Shown piece by piece: positions 38,538-48,906 of a stretch of DNA of 64,000 nt. The first letter of the stretch is position 1, and each line of letters starts with the position of its first letter. The position numbers were made by a program, and so were the translations under genes. Origin of the DNA: Ustilago trichophora (lineage: Eukaryota > Basidiomycota > Ustilaginomycetes > Ustilaginales > Ustilaginaceae). The stretch lies in NCBI GenBank assembly GCA_900323505.1, contig OOIN01000034.1, forward strand, positions 1 to 64,000, given 5' to 3'. The notes beneath the pieces were generated by a model. The model searched no databases. It saw only the letters and a list, made by a program, of their open reading frames with translations, and was not told the origin of the DNA.

Positions 38538-40082
38538 ATGTCGACACCGTCCAACACAAATCTGGTAGCGTCAAAGTCTCTGTCACCAGCTGCATCAACG
38601 TCATCCACCCAGCATCGCCACAGCTCATCAGCGGATAGAATCGAAAAAGCTGCGTCAACCCCGCTCGATACTCACGACCGATCTCACTCCGACTTCCTCA
38701 CCACCGACCACGAAAAGGCGCCAAACTCTGCCCCGTCGCCTCACGAAGATGACACCGATATAGAAGCCACCACATCACAGGCAGGCATGTCTCTCAAGAC
38801 CGAGCAGGAACTCGGCGAAGCCGTGCTCAAGGCACAAGGCGAGGACGCAAACATCTCCTTCCCCGAGGGTGGCTTCAAGGCATGGCTCTGTGTTTTTGGC
38901 GGCTGGTGGTGCACCTTTATCACCTTTGGCTATCTGAACGCTTATGGTATCTTCCAGGATTACTACCAGCAGACGACGCTGTCGCACAAGTCGCCCAGCC
39001 AGATTGCGTGGATTGGCGCGTTTCAGTACTTCCTCATGTTCGCTCCCGCCATCTTTGCTGGCAGGCTCTTTGATCTTGGCTTCTTCCGCCCACTTTTCAC
39101 CGTGGGATGCGTCTTGCTTGTCTTTTCCCAGATGATGCTCAGCTTGTGCACCGATTATTACCAGCTCTTCCTCGCTCAAGGCGTCGGCCTCGGTCTTGGA
39201 TTCGGCTTGGTCTTCAACCTTGCCATCAACTGCCCAGCGCACTACTTCAACCGCCGCCGCGGACTGGCACTCGGACTCGTCGCTTCCGGATCATCCACAG
39301 GTGGCATCATTTTCCCCATCATGGTGAGGAGACTCGTTCCGCATATCGGATACGGCTGGACCATGCGCGTCGTCGGCTTCTTTGCGCTCTTTGCCGTCAC
39401 AATTGCTTGGTTCTCGCTTTCGACTCGTCTCCCACCCTCGATTGATGTGCGCGACAAGTCCAAGGGCGGATGGAAGCAAGTCCAGTGGATCCAGCTCAGC
39501 GCCTTCCGTAATCCAGCGTATACCTGCTTCGTCATCGGTGCGTCGCTCATCATGTTTGGCCTCTATATGCCATTCTCATACATGGACGTTTGGTCTTCCA
39601 CCCACATGGTCCCAGCCAATGGATACTATCTGCCCATCCTCAACGCCGCCTCTTCGTTCGGCCGAATCCTCCCCGGTCTCGTAGCAGACAAAGTCGGCCG
39701 CATCAACACAGTCCTGCCACACCTTGCCATCTCCGGCATCCTCATCTTCATCTTCCCTCTCTGCTCGAATCTGGGCGGTCTGGTCACCTTCTCCATCCTG
39801 TACGGTTTCACGTCGGGCTGCTATGTCTCACTCATCCCTGCCTGCTCTTCGCAACTTGGCAGTACCAGCACGGTCGGCACCAGGAACGGTATGATGTTCT
39901 TCCTCATGTCGTTCGGTGGTTTATTCGGCTTGCCTATTGCGGGTGCCATCCTGGGTGATGTCGAAAACGCCAACTGGTGGGGTGCCGCTGTATACTCCGG
40001 TGTCATGGTCCTTGCTGGTACGGCGAGCATTTCCGCTGCCAAGTGGTACGCTGTTGGCGGCAGCGTTTGGGGCAAGATCTAG
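38538..40082 (+). CDS. MFS transporter, monocarboxylate-porter-like
   Basis: ATG 38538 gives 514 residues. About 110 hydrophilic Ser/Thr/Asp-rich residues lead into GGFKAWLCVFGGWWCTF...FGYLNAYGIFQDYY, the characteristic first membrane helix of fungal MCT-like (SLC16-type) transporters. About twelve hydrophobic helices follow, with the loop motif NRRRGLALGLVASGSSTGG between helices 4 and 5 and GRILPGLVADKVGR after helix 8. Members import monocarboxylates, riboflavin or related organic acids at the plasma membrane; the substrate is not known here. Its 3' flank has a 17-base T run (40120-40136). The neighbouring gene is convergent. Confidence 0.88.
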   Translation: MSTPSNTNLVASKSLSPAASTSSTQHRHSSSADRIEKAASTPLDTHDRSHSDFLTTDHEKAPNSAPSPHEDDTDIEATTSQAGMSLKTEQELGEAVLKAQGEDANISFPEGGFKAWLCVFGGWWCTFITFGYLNAYGIFQDYYQQTTLSHKSPSQIAWIGAFQYFLMFAPAIFAGRLFDLGFFRPLFTVGCVLLVFSQMMLSLCTDYYQLFLAQGVGLGLGFGLVFNLAINCPAHYFNRRRGLALGLVASGSSTGGIIFPIMVRRLVPHIGYGWTMRVVGFFALFAVTIAWFSLSTRLPPSIDVRDKSKGGWKQVQWIQLSAFRNPAYTCFVIGASLIMFGLYMPFSYMDVWSSTHMVPANGYYLPILNAASSFGRILPGLVADKVGRINTVLPHLAISGILIFIFPLCSNLGGLVTFSILYGFTSGCYVSLIPACSSQLGSTSTVGTRNGMMFFLMSFGGLFGLPIAGAILGDVENANWWGAAVYSGVMVLAGTASISAAKWYAVGGSVWGKI

Positions 40083-40119
40083 ATCTCGTACAATTATACT
40101 ATATGATCAGCATGTAACC

Positions 40120-40136
40120 TTTTTTTTTTTTTTTTT
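40120..40136 (+). repeat. Poly(T) tract of 17
   Basis: It lies in the 233-bp gap between the convergent transporter and TMEM53-like genes, about 38 bp after the transporter stop codon. Confidence 0.85.
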
Positions 40137-40315
40137 CACTTGAAACCCGTCACAGTCTTTTTCGCACGCAAAGTAAATCAGCTTAAGCTGATGATCATCG
40201 CGCGGGTGTCTTGTCAGTCGTTTCTCTCGTCTGAGGTCATCTGAGTATCGGTTCCAGGCTGACACGCACGTTATATTGTCTTGATTAGCAGGATGCATAC
40301 TAAGCTAGGTAACTT

Positions 40316-42547
40316 CTACTCTTGACTGAGCACATTCTGATGGAAATCTATCACCGCAGCCCAGTAGCCCTCAAAGTCGGACCTTCCAATACTGCAGTGG
40401 GGTGGCGTATCCCATCTCCTCAACTCCACCTTGTACTCTTTCGTGCTCTGCTCCTTCTTCTCTTTGACAGCGTTCAGCAGCGTCGCCCGCTCGCTCTCGT
40501 TCTCCACCTGCACAAGACCTGGCTGGGTCTTCCTGATGCTCGCCAGTTGGTTTGCATGCTCCTCCACAAATTGCCAGGGAATGAGCTGGTCGGCTTTGGT
40601 GTAGACGTACATTCTTGGCGGGTATTCTGCCCCCGCTGACTCTTTGCTGACCGCCCCTTGTGGCTTTGGAGTGTGGGAGGCGGTGACCCAGCTCCAACTT
40701 CTCAGCGAGTTGAGCCTCTTCCTCATCAGCTCTCCTCTCGCTGTCTGGCCTGTTACCTTTGTCCAGATCTTGAGCAGATACAGTCCGATGTAGACGAAAA
40801 ATCGTACGATAGCTCTTAACAGAGGTCGGTTCGCCATGTGCATCGTGAACGCAATCGAGGCCGTCTGGGGATTCGACTTGCCTGGGCTCGAGTCCATGAT
40901 GAGCGAGTGCACTCTGGGTGACGGACCAGTGCGACGAGCCATCTCATCCAGGAAGAGGGCAAGGTTGCCTGCTCCTCCATCCGAAAAGCTGTGAATGACG
41001 AATCCTCCTACCTTGGGAGCTTCCTCCTTGCCGTCTTCAGAAGAGGCAGATCGAGCTTCGCTGTGGTCGATCAGCGTGACGGTCGAATCGCCTACATCTT
41101 TTGTATCGACAACCTTGTTCGATGTCTCTTCCGCGCTGAAAGGGGATGAAGTGATCTCGCTGATGATGCGCTGCAGCTGCTCTCGCCTGATGTTTTCACG
41201 AGCAAGGTAGCTTTTGCCATCTGACAGCTGTATCAGCACAGTAGCATCGGGGAACAGCACCGTGTAGGGCTGTGCATATTTAGCAACAAGTCGGATGGGT
41301 GCATCCATCCAGCCAAAGATGAGAACGTGGCTCGGTGAACGGACCAGCCCGTTTTTGCGGTCGATTGGTCTCAGAGGCGGAGGCAGTACGGAGGGGTCCG
41401 TATCGCGAATCGCCGCCCGAGAGGGGTCGTTGGGTCGAGACACAAATGTGTTGTGCTGGATCCGAGTCAATTCGGGAGGAGCAAAAGTGGCCACTCTGGA
41501 TACTCCAGCAGTGGCTGCAGTAGAATCCTTTGTGGTACTTGGAGTGGCAGCTGCGGTGGAGGTCGAGGTAGGCTCAGCAGCAGCAACCTTGGGGGCTGTT
41601 TCGGCCTTGATGGTTGGCTCAGCAGCCTGGTTAACGATGGCAGCAGCGAGTGGGGTGGAAGCAGCATTGGCCTCGGACAAGAGTTGCTCGTTGGGGGCTG
41701 GTGCCGAGCTGACAAGCACAGCAGCCACTTCTGAAGCAAAGGTCTCGGTATTCTCAAGGTCTTTAGGAGCTGAAGTTGAGGTCTGTTCTGCACCAGCCTT
41801 GCCAATCTGAGGCGGTACGACAGCCTTGGCTCGTGCAACGCTCTGAGCCAGTACTGAGTCGTCGTCGATAGCGTATGGAGTTACAGTGGCAGTGCCAGAA
41901 GGAGACACGACTGAATTGGAAACGGGCTTGGCAGCAAGAGTCTGTGTCGCCAGAGCGGGAGCAGAAGCAGGAACTTGTTGCACCGGCTTTGATCGTTCGA
42001 TAGCCTGCTTTTTCATGCTGAGGATATCTGCATTGATCGGAGGAGCGAGGACAGAAGGAGCTGATACGGTGGTTGGCAAGCTCGCAGTGCTTGCAGCTGG
42101 GCTTCCCGAAGCAGACGGTGCATTGGGCAACGGCTTTGCGGTATTAGAGGCGATGCTTGCGTTCGAAGGCGTTTTGCGGATGGATGTAGCAGGCGACTTT
42201 GTAGGCTTGTTTGCTTCTGAAGTCGACGCAGACTCGGTGCTGACTTGATGGCTGTGGTTGGCTTTGACAGCAGCGAGCGTCGACTTGGGATGCAGAATGG
42301 CTTTGGCAGCCTTGGAAGCTTTACCCGACTTTGTCGACTTGGCTGATGAGGCTTGCGGCATGATGTAACGGGATGCTGTGGTTACTGAGCTGGTGTGGCT
42401 AAAAGTCCGGTTCGAATTGAGGCTTGGGAGGGAGATGAGATTGAAGGATGAAGGCGATGGTCTACAGGGAAGGGAGCGGCGAGGCAAGGTATGGCGAGAC
42501 GAGCTGGAGAGGAGGGAGAGCAGCGATGATGCTGATGGTCTCAGCAT
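40316..42547 (-). CDS. TMEM53 / DUF829 family alpha/beta-hydrolase-like protein
   Basis: From ATG 42547 the protein has 743 residues. The N-terminus (LRPSASSLLSLLSSSSRHTLPRRS) is Ser/Arg/Leu-rich without acidic residues, which suggests mitochondrial import; a second Met (before PQASSAKS) could give a shorter form. Residues to about 430 are Ala/Ser/Thr-rich and disordered. The DUF829 domain fills the rest: VLIFGWMDAPIRLVAKYAQPY, the nucleophile elbow HSFSDGGAGN (about 519), an acid in YVYTKADQLIPW and a late His in PPHCSIGRSDFEGYW. Hydrophobic residues within LLRAIVRFFVYIGLYLLKIW may be a membrane anchor. TMEM53 relatives sit in nuclear or other membranes; the reaction, if any, is unknown. The long low-complexity extension is unusual for the family. 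Confidence 0.8.
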   Translation of the reverse strand: MLRPSASSLLSLLSSSSRHTLPRRSLPCRPSPSSFNLISLPSLNSNRTFSHTSSVTTASRYIMPQASSAKSTKSGKASKAAKAILHPKSTLAAVKANHSHQVSTESASTSEANKPTKSPATSIRKTPSNASIASNTAKPLPNAPSASGSPAASTASLPTTVSAPSVLAPPINADILSMKKQAIERSKPVQQVPASAPALATQTLAAKPVSNSVVSPSGTATVTPYAIDDDSVLAQSVARAKAVVPPQIGKAGAEQTSTSAPKDLENTETFASEVAAVLVSSAPAPNEQLLSEANAASTPLAAAIVNQAAEPTIKAETAPKVAAAEPTSTSTAAATPSTTKDSTAATAGVSRVATFAPPELTRIQHNTFVSRPNDPSRAAIRDTDPSVLPPPLRPIDRKNGLVRSPSHVLIFGWMDAPIRLVAKYAQPYTVLFPDATVLIQLSDGKSYLARENIRREQLQRIISEITSSPFSAEETSNKVVDTKDVGDSTVTLIDHSEARSASSEDGKEEAPKVGGFVIHSFSDGGAGNLALFLDEMARRTGPSPRVHSLIMDSSPGKSNPQTASIAFTMHMANRPLLRAIVRFFVYIGLYLLKIWTKVTGQTARGELMRKRLNSLRSWSWVTASHTPKPQGAVSKESAGAEYPPRMYVYTKADQLIPWQFVEEHANQLASIRKTQPGLVQVENESERATLLNAVKEKKEQSTKEYKVELRRWDTPPHCSIGRSDFEGYWAAVIDFHQNVLSQE

Positions 42548-43064
42548 GCACGACGAATGTAATGGTATGAGACGAGTCGCTGGTAAGTTGGATGGACGAG
42601 GAGAACGCTCAGATAGGATGAACAGGATCCATTGCAAAAGAAGCAGGAACAGGCTGGAAATTGGTCCGGCCTGGTCGGTCAGCCGGAAGTTGCCAGACAG
42701 TCCGAGAGTCACCACCGAGGCACAGTAGAACTCGAGGCTCGGCTTCTTTACCGGTCTTCCGTCACATCGAGAGTGTGGGATGGGACTCCACAGTCGACTC
42801 GTCACAATACCCTTCGCCGAGGGTGACAGAGTCTGCGTTTGCTCGCTTCTTTATCAAGATCAACAACGTGAAAATCGCAAACATAAGTCCGAGCAAATCT
42901 AACACACGTCAGCAAGTAGCACATCCGAATCCCGAAGTCTCCACGCGAGCGAGGAGTCTGTAGCACGGATGCTCGGTCCGACTAAGCGAGACGAATCCTT
43001 CTTACATTACACGAGCGGCTCTCCCAGGGTCTTTCCCCAGATAACCATCATCACCGCCTACACG
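42548..43064. other. Divergent promoter region
   Basis: 517 bp between the TMEM53-like and HAD-phosphatase genes. An earlier ATG at 42969 is in frame with the latter and would add 32 residues. No other feature is seen. Confidence 0.5.
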
Positions 43065-44519
43065 ATGTTGAGATCATCCGCCAGAGTGGCAGCCTTGCGC
43101 TATGGCATCGACACTGCGTCTCCGCTGCTGCAACCTCGCTGCCTATCCACTTCTGTATCACGGTTCAACACGAGCAGCTTGCAAAAGCCAGTAGCTTTCG
43201 CATTCGACATTGACGGTGTGCTGAAAGCCGGACCTAACGTCCTACCAGAGGCCAAACGGGCGCTCCAAATCCTTGAAGGCAACAATCCACGCAATCAAAA
43301 GATTCCCTACATCTTTATCACAAACGGCGGAGGCAAGCACGAGTCGGCTCGCGCAAAGGACCTTGCGAGAGAACTAGAAGTGCCAGTCACCGAAGACCAG
43401 GTCATACAAGCCCATACCGTCATGAAGTCGCTCGTACCGCTCTACGGCGACAAGCCTGTTCTTATGGTCGGAGGGCCAGAGAATCCACCCAATGCTGCAA
43501 GGGAGGTCATGAAGAGCTACGGCTTCAACAATGTCTATACCACCTTGGATCTTCACGCGCACGCGCCAGCTGCTTGGCCTTTCTCAACTGTAGCTTCCGA
43601 ACAGCTGCCACACGTTCGAGTGAGTCTTTCTTGCACTCTCGCATAATGCGATGAACTCTACCGCTGCATGGAAAGATAAGCTGACTGCCCTCTTTACCTT
43701 TTATTGCTCTCCTACAGCGTGAAGACTTTTCCAAAATCCAGTTCGCCGCCATCCTCGTCTTCCACGACACTAGGGACTGGGGCAGAGACACCCAAATCAT
43801 CATTGACATCCTCCGATCTCACAATGGTGTTTTCGGTACCGAGCACCCTCCAACAGAGCCAATGCCGGAAAAGCAGATTCCGATCTATTTTTCGCACGGA
43901 GACTTACGTAAGTGACCCACCTCCTCCTCTCTGAAAGATTCGCCGAGTATGCTGACCATACCGACTCCTTGGCATGGCACGTACGAAACGCATGCAAACG
44001 AAAGTGTGGGGCAACAATCACAGCGTTGTGCGATTCGGTCAAGGTGCCTTCCGACTTGCTATCGAGAATGTTTACAAGGTACGTCTCACACCATACCTGC
44101 ATTGTCTCAGCGCCCACATGCTCACTTTGGCACTCTTGTGGCACAACGTAAATTCGATTTGCTTTCTCCCTGTTCAGCATACGACCGGCCGCGACATGCA
44201 GTCCACCGTTTTTGGCAAGCCTCATCGCATCACCTACGACTATGCCAACGAGCTCCTCCGTCAGCACCTCATCAACATGGCTTCCTCCACCTCAGCCACC
44301 GCCGAGGCAGCCAAGCTGGTCGGTCCTTCCGTCTGGATGGTTGGCGACAACACTGAGAGCGACATCAAAGGAGCCGTGGACTTTGGTTGGTCATCGGCAC
44401 TCGTCAGGACAGGCGTGTACAAGGACCACAACGGCCCACCCAACCACAAACCAACCATCCTCGTCGATAACGTAGAGCAGGCCGTCATCCAGGCTATCCA
44501 GAAAGAGTGGAGGCTCTAG
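43065..44519 (+). CDS. HAD-superfamily phosphatase, HDHD5/CECR5 type
   Basis: Four exons, 43065-43619, 43718-43907, 44005-44078 and 44178-44519, give 386 residues with consistent phases. The N-terminus (LRSSARVAALRYG...CLSTSVSRF) looks like a mitochondrial presequence. HAD motif I is FAFDIDGVL and motif II is in FITNGGG. The family signature DLLWGNNHSVVRFGQGAFR spans the exon 2/3 junction, and motif IV is VGDNTESDIKGA near the C-terminus. HDHD5 (CECR5) proteins are mitochondrial class-II HAD phosphatases of unknown substrate. The ATG at 43065 was preferred because the presequence follows it directly; ATG 42969 is in frame. It converges with the Asn/Gly-repeat gene. Confidence 0.87.
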
Positions 44520-44994
44520 CAATACTAACGTGTAGAAAGTTGCAGTCGAATAGAGCCGCTTTCTCGATCACAGCTCCACGAAGAGTCAGGTGAGCTGCAC
44601 GCATGCACCTCGAACCGCTCGAGCCCTCCCCGCAATCTCCCCCGAGCAACCTCCACAGCCACACGCCTCGGAGAGAAGAATGGAAGGAATGTGTATTGAC
44701 TCGTCCAGGCTGCTTTTACGCTCTGCACTCCAAGTTGGTTGCAGAAGCCGGCAAAGGGCAGGACTGAGGACGTTCGATCAAGCGCGCAACCGAGAGAAAA
44801 GACAGTGTGTAAAGGTCAAGAAGGACCCGTTTGGACAAAGAGAATAAAGCCGGTGACACTTGTGACAAAACCCATGAATCGTATCTACAAGTCGGTAAGA
44901 CTGCGGCTGGAGTCTAAGGAAGAAGGGACTGGACCAGGTTCTGGGCGCGCCACATCTTTGCTCTATTCCAGACTGCGATGATGTATAAACATCT
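44520..44994. other. Convergent 3' region
   Basis: 475 bp between the HAD phosphatase and the Asn/Gly-repeat gene; nothing recognisable. Confidence 0.55.
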
Positions 44995-46668
44995 CTACTT
45001 CTCCTCGCCACGCTTGAGGTAGATGTTTCCGTTGGATCCACCATTGCCGATCACGGTACCAGAGTTGCCGAGGACGATGTTGCCGTTACCCGAAGCGCTC
45101 TGCGACCCGTTGCTGCCCACAGTGTGTCCATCACCGACAACAACGTTGCCGTTGCCATTGCCCGTTCCACCGCCGCTCGAGTTGCTCCCGTTACCAGAGC
45201 CAACGGTGTTACCCGATCCCAGCACAATGTTTCCGTTACCATTGCCGCTACCAGCCGAGCCACCAGTTTGGTTGTTGCTGCCATTACCGGAGCCCACCGT
45301 GTTGCCGGTGCCCTGGACCACGTTGCCGTTTCCGTTACCGTTACCACTTGCACCGCTTGAAGTTCCCGTGTTGTTGCTACCGTTATTCGAGCCGGTGGTG
45401 TTGCCTGCACCAGAAACAACGTTACCGTTGCCATTGTTGTTACCATTACCAGGCGTGGTGTTGCCGCTGCCGTTGGTGTTCCCAATGTTATCACCAACAT
45501 TGGCGTTGCCATTGTTGTTACCAGAGTAACCAGCACTACCACCAGTGTTTCCGACACCATTGCCGTTGCCCGAGTTGTTTCCATAATTGTTGTTGCCGTT
45601 GTTGTTTCCGGAAGATGAGCCAAAATTGCTGTTACCGTTGCCGTTGCCGTTGAAGTTGCCGGTATTGTTGTTCCCGTTATTGCTTCCATTGTTGTTTCCA
45701 GTGTTTCCGTTACCGTTGGCATTCCCATTGGTGCTACCCCAGTTGTTGTTGCCGTTGAGATTTCCGTTGTTGACGCCATTGTTGCCATTTCCGTTACCGT
45801 TGGCATTATTGAAGCCTTCGTTATAGTTGGCGTTGCCGTTGCCGTTTGTGCTGCCCTGGTTTCCATTTCCGTTTCCGTTGGCGTTACCAGAGCCAGCGTT
45901 GGCATTGCCGTTGTTGTTGCCGTTGGTCAGGCCCGTGTTGCCGTTTCCGTTTCCGCTGCCGTTGGAAATACCATTGTTCGCGTTTCCGTTGACATTGCCG
46001 TTGTTGATGCCGGAGTTGTTGTTGCCATTAACGTTGCCTTGGGCCGTGCCAGTGTTGTTGCTACCATTCTGGTTACCGTTGCTGCTGCCAGAGTTGTTGT
46101 TGCCGTTGAAGTTGCCTTGACCAACGCCGGAGTTGAAGTTGCCATTCTGGTTTCCGTTCGTGTCGCCCCAGTTGTTGTTCGAGTTGTTATTGCCGTTGAA
46201 CGAGCCCGAATTGTAGCGGCCATTTCCATTTCCACTATTGGATCCGTAATTGTTGTTGCCGTTGTTGTTTCCTTGGAAGGAAGAGCCAGCGAGGGCCTGG
46301 CTACTGGGAGGGTTGCTGACAGTGTTGGCTTTGGTCGACGAAGTGTTGCTCGACGAAGCGTTGCTCGACGAAGTGTTACTCTTCATTGTGGTCGAAGACG
46401 ATGACGAAGAGACCGACTTTGCGTTGTTCTGCGTGGAGCTTGTGGACGTGGAAGAGGAAGAGGAGGAGGTCGAGGAGGAGGTCGCAATTGGCCAAGATGG
46501 GAAAGAGGTGAAGCTGTTGCTGCTTCCAGTTAACCACCATGAACCCGAGCTGATGCCTCGTCGGCTGATAGCGCGGAAGCCATCATCGGACGAGATTATG
46601 GGTAGAGCGGTGGCTGTCGACGCCGAAAGTGCCAAGATGGCAATGGTCATCTGATGAGAGACCTTCAT
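44995..46668 (-). CDS. Secreted Asn/Gly-repeat protein
   Basis: A single frame of 557 residues. A signal peptide (MTIAILALSASTATA, cleavage near ALP at 22-24) is followed by a dibasic RR (about 36), a possible Kex2 site. A Ser/Thr-rich stretch (about 60-130) precedes about 260 residues of near-perfect GN-x-NGNxN repeats with period about 12 (for example NGNGNSNFGSSSGN). The C-terminal 150 residues form longer repeats of the type GNGNIVLGSGNTVGSGNGSN, in which alternating hydrophobic residues (IVL, TV) recur. That pattern suggests a beta-solenoid. Many N-x-S/T sites are present. It is probably a cell-wall or matrix protein, perhaps a surface adhesin or amphipathic coat; no family is recognised. 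It ends in KRGEEK without a GPI signal. Confidence 0.75.
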   Translation of the reverse strand: MKVSHQMTIAILALSASTATALPIISSDDGFRAISRRGISSGSWWLTGSSNSFTSFPSWPIATSSSTSSSSSSTSTSSTQNNAKSVSSSSSSTTMKSNTSSSNASSSNTSSTKANTVSNPPSSQALAGSSFQGNNNGNNNYGSNSGNGNGRYNSGSFNGNNNSNNNWGDTNGNQNGNFNSGVGQGNFNGNNNSGSSNGNQNGSNNTGTAQGNVNGNNNSGINNGNVNGNANNGISNGSGNGNGNTGLTNGNNNGNANAGSGNANGNGNGNQGSTNGNGNANYNEGFNNANGNGNGNNGVNNGNLNGNNNWGSTNGNANGNGNTGNNNGSNNGNNNTGNFNGNGNGNSNFGSSSGNNNGNNNYGNNSGNGNGVGNTGGSAGYSGNNNGNANVGDNIGNTNGSGNTTPGNGNNNGNGNVVSGAGNTTGSNNGSNNTGTSSGASGNGNGNGNVVQGTGNTVGSGNGSNNQTGGSAGSGNGNGNIVLGSGNTVGSGNGSNSSGGGTGNGNGNVVVGDGHTVGSNGSQSASGNGNIVLGNSGTVIGNGGSNGNIYLKRGEEK

Positions 46669-48906
46669 GATGGTCCAGTGGGTATGAGACCGTATAGAAG
46701 CCTGGAAAGGTGTGTTGTTGTTCAGAAAATCGTGGTACAGCGCAGAGAGGCAGAATATTTGGTGGCGAAGGGTTCAAAGACGAGAAGAGGGGTGGTGCTG
46801 CGATGGTCCGACCTTGAATGTCTTTGTCATGGATGGGGTACGGATCAGAGACGATTTCAGGGTGAGGGAAGAAGAAGGAAGAAAAAGGTGAGCAGGGGGC
46901 GAGACGTCATGATCCTAGGGGTATATATGTTGAATGCGGCATCTGCAGGGATAAAACCAATTAGACCCATTGACAAGACACTTTGAAGCATTCAGCAGGT
47001 TCCTTTCAGTCATGCACGGTCGGAACAAGTCTTGTCGGAGCTGCGAGCAGGTGTTGACGCAAGACGTGAGCGGATTTGGTTGTCGCCGGTCTTCTACCAG
47101 CTGATCCAGAGAGATTCAATAGAGGAGGCTTCGACCGTGCGAAGGTTTCCTGCTCTCAAGATTAGGGGCTCATCTGCATACCACAAGCGCATGAGATTAA
47201 TCTGGAGCACAAAGAGACCTTCGTTGCACATGCGCAACCTACCATCTCAGCAAGCCTCGATGTGGAACACCGCATCAAAGCCATGCAGGCACGGCCGACG
47301 GGGAGAAAGGCTGAGACGGCTGGCATCAAGCGCGACAATTATGAGAAGCACGCTTCCAAAGGAGACAAAGTTAAGCTGGTTTGTTCAAGCGGCGGAGAGG
47401 CGACGGGAACCAAACCGTAGCTGCAAAGGGGAGACGCGGGTCACCTAGAAACGAGGGGTTGCCCATCTCTGCTTGCTTGTGGCACAGGACAAAGGATTCG
47501 GTCAAAGCCGCTGTCAAAGGAAGCCAAGAGGCATTTGGCGGGGGCGGACATATGCTTGTTGCGCCCTCAAGGGGATATGCGGGGACGTGGTTCGACGGGG
47601 AGCCTACCGTCTTCCCGTTGCATCTGCAATACAATTTTTAAGGCTCTGGTTCAACTCTTTTGAAATCTCTGTGGCAAAATTGTATTTGCCAGGACAAAGG
47701 GATTTGAATTGGATCGACGCGTTCGCTGTCAAGAATGGCAACTTGCTCTCACCCGTCCCAACCTTTTCCTTCTTTGGTTGCTCAACCTCTTACTCCGGGA
47801 TACCATCCCACCATGCACAACGAGCGGCTGAAAATGCTGAACTTCTTCTCCTCCTGATATGGGTATGCATTTCATCTGTTCTTGAAGGAAATGACAGCCT
47901 TACCATTGTGCACGAGGTTCGATTGTTGGCCCCTTGCCTTTCCCCTGTCTCCTGCCACTTCGGCCCCTCTTTCAATGTCTTCCTTGCATCGGCTTGCCTC
48001 AGATACAAATCTGACATGTTCTTTGCATTTTGTACTCTCTCATATGATCTCGACCCTCGATTTGATACCAATCTATTGGTCTTTTGTCTGCACGTGTCGC
48101 CAGTTACTTCGACCTGGAAGAACACCTTTTTTTCTTGCACTGACAAACGCCATGAGGTCTCGTCTCTGTACCGAGGTCTCGTCAAACTAACAAGAGTATG
48201 TGCTTGACATGCTATGTATTCCCTGGTCTCGGCACAGCAGTGTTGTGCATAAGGCCACGGGTTCAAGCCTGTCTCAGCAAGTTTCCGAAAGTCTTTGCGG
48301 CTTCTGCGTATTCGGCTTTGGTCGTAGCCAAAAAAGGTGATCAGGCGGACTATTCGGCTCTCTCAGGAGGCCTTTTTCGGTCCGATCTCGCCTAAACTCC
48401 CCCAACAGCTCCCGTTTGGTACAAATTGGAGCGGAAGCTGGGTTTCAATTTGTGGCTTGATGGGAAGGGCTTGACCGTGTGGACCGGGGAAGTCAGCTTG
48501 GTCTTGGCCAACATATGCAAACTAGACGCAAAAATTTGCTTGCTTAATTCGGCAAGAAAATCAAAACGAGAAAACAGTATGTTCCAAGAAACATCAATTC
48601 TTTCACGCAACAGCAGTCGGATGAACTGGTGCTGGTGGAATATCCGATGGGAAGACGCCGAAGACAACGAGTCGTAAAGGTCGCGTACATCATCATTGAG
48701 CCCATTCAACTGTCTTTTATCGATCGGATAGCTGGATGCAATTCTTGGTCATGATACAGGAGTCTTCTGCAAACAAAGGTACAACGGGTTTAGGGTATGA
48801 TGACTAAGAAGACCTTCTTCGATTAACCAGAACAAAGCTACAAGGGAAAAGCAGTACATACTGCAGGGTATCTAGAGTGCGAATTATGTACAGACAGGAC
48901 ACTTTT
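46669..48906. other. 2.2-kb intergenic region
   Basis: Between the Asn/Gly-repeat gene and the acyltransferase 3' end. Open frames at 47032-47448 and about 47473-48207 exist on the plus strand. The second lacks an ATG start and both have Arg/Cys-rich, non-family composition, so they are not called. A GGTTCAAGCC match to a tRNA B box at 48260 lacks an A box or acceptor stem. Confidence 0.5.
46922..46928 (-). promoter_or_regulatory. TATA-like element of the Asn/Gly-repeat gene
   Basis: TATATAT lies about 254 bp before the ATG at 46668. Confidence 0.3.

Noticed and set aside
45051..46120. Long frames on both strands through the Asn/Gly-repeat gene (Thr/Ala-rich or Pro/Leu-rich products)
   Set aside because: Frame-shifted shadows of the repetitive DNA; only the frame with a signal peptide and regular GN repeats is credible.
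47473..48207. Plus-strand frame of about 244 codons
   Set aside because: No ATG at its start, irregular composition and no recognisable motif; it is probably a chance frame in GC-balanced intergenic DNA.
48209..48282. Possible tRNA gene, because GGTTCAAGCC at 48260 matches a B box and a T arm can be drawn
   Set aside because: No A box, no D arm, and the acceptor stem pairs at only five of seven positions.
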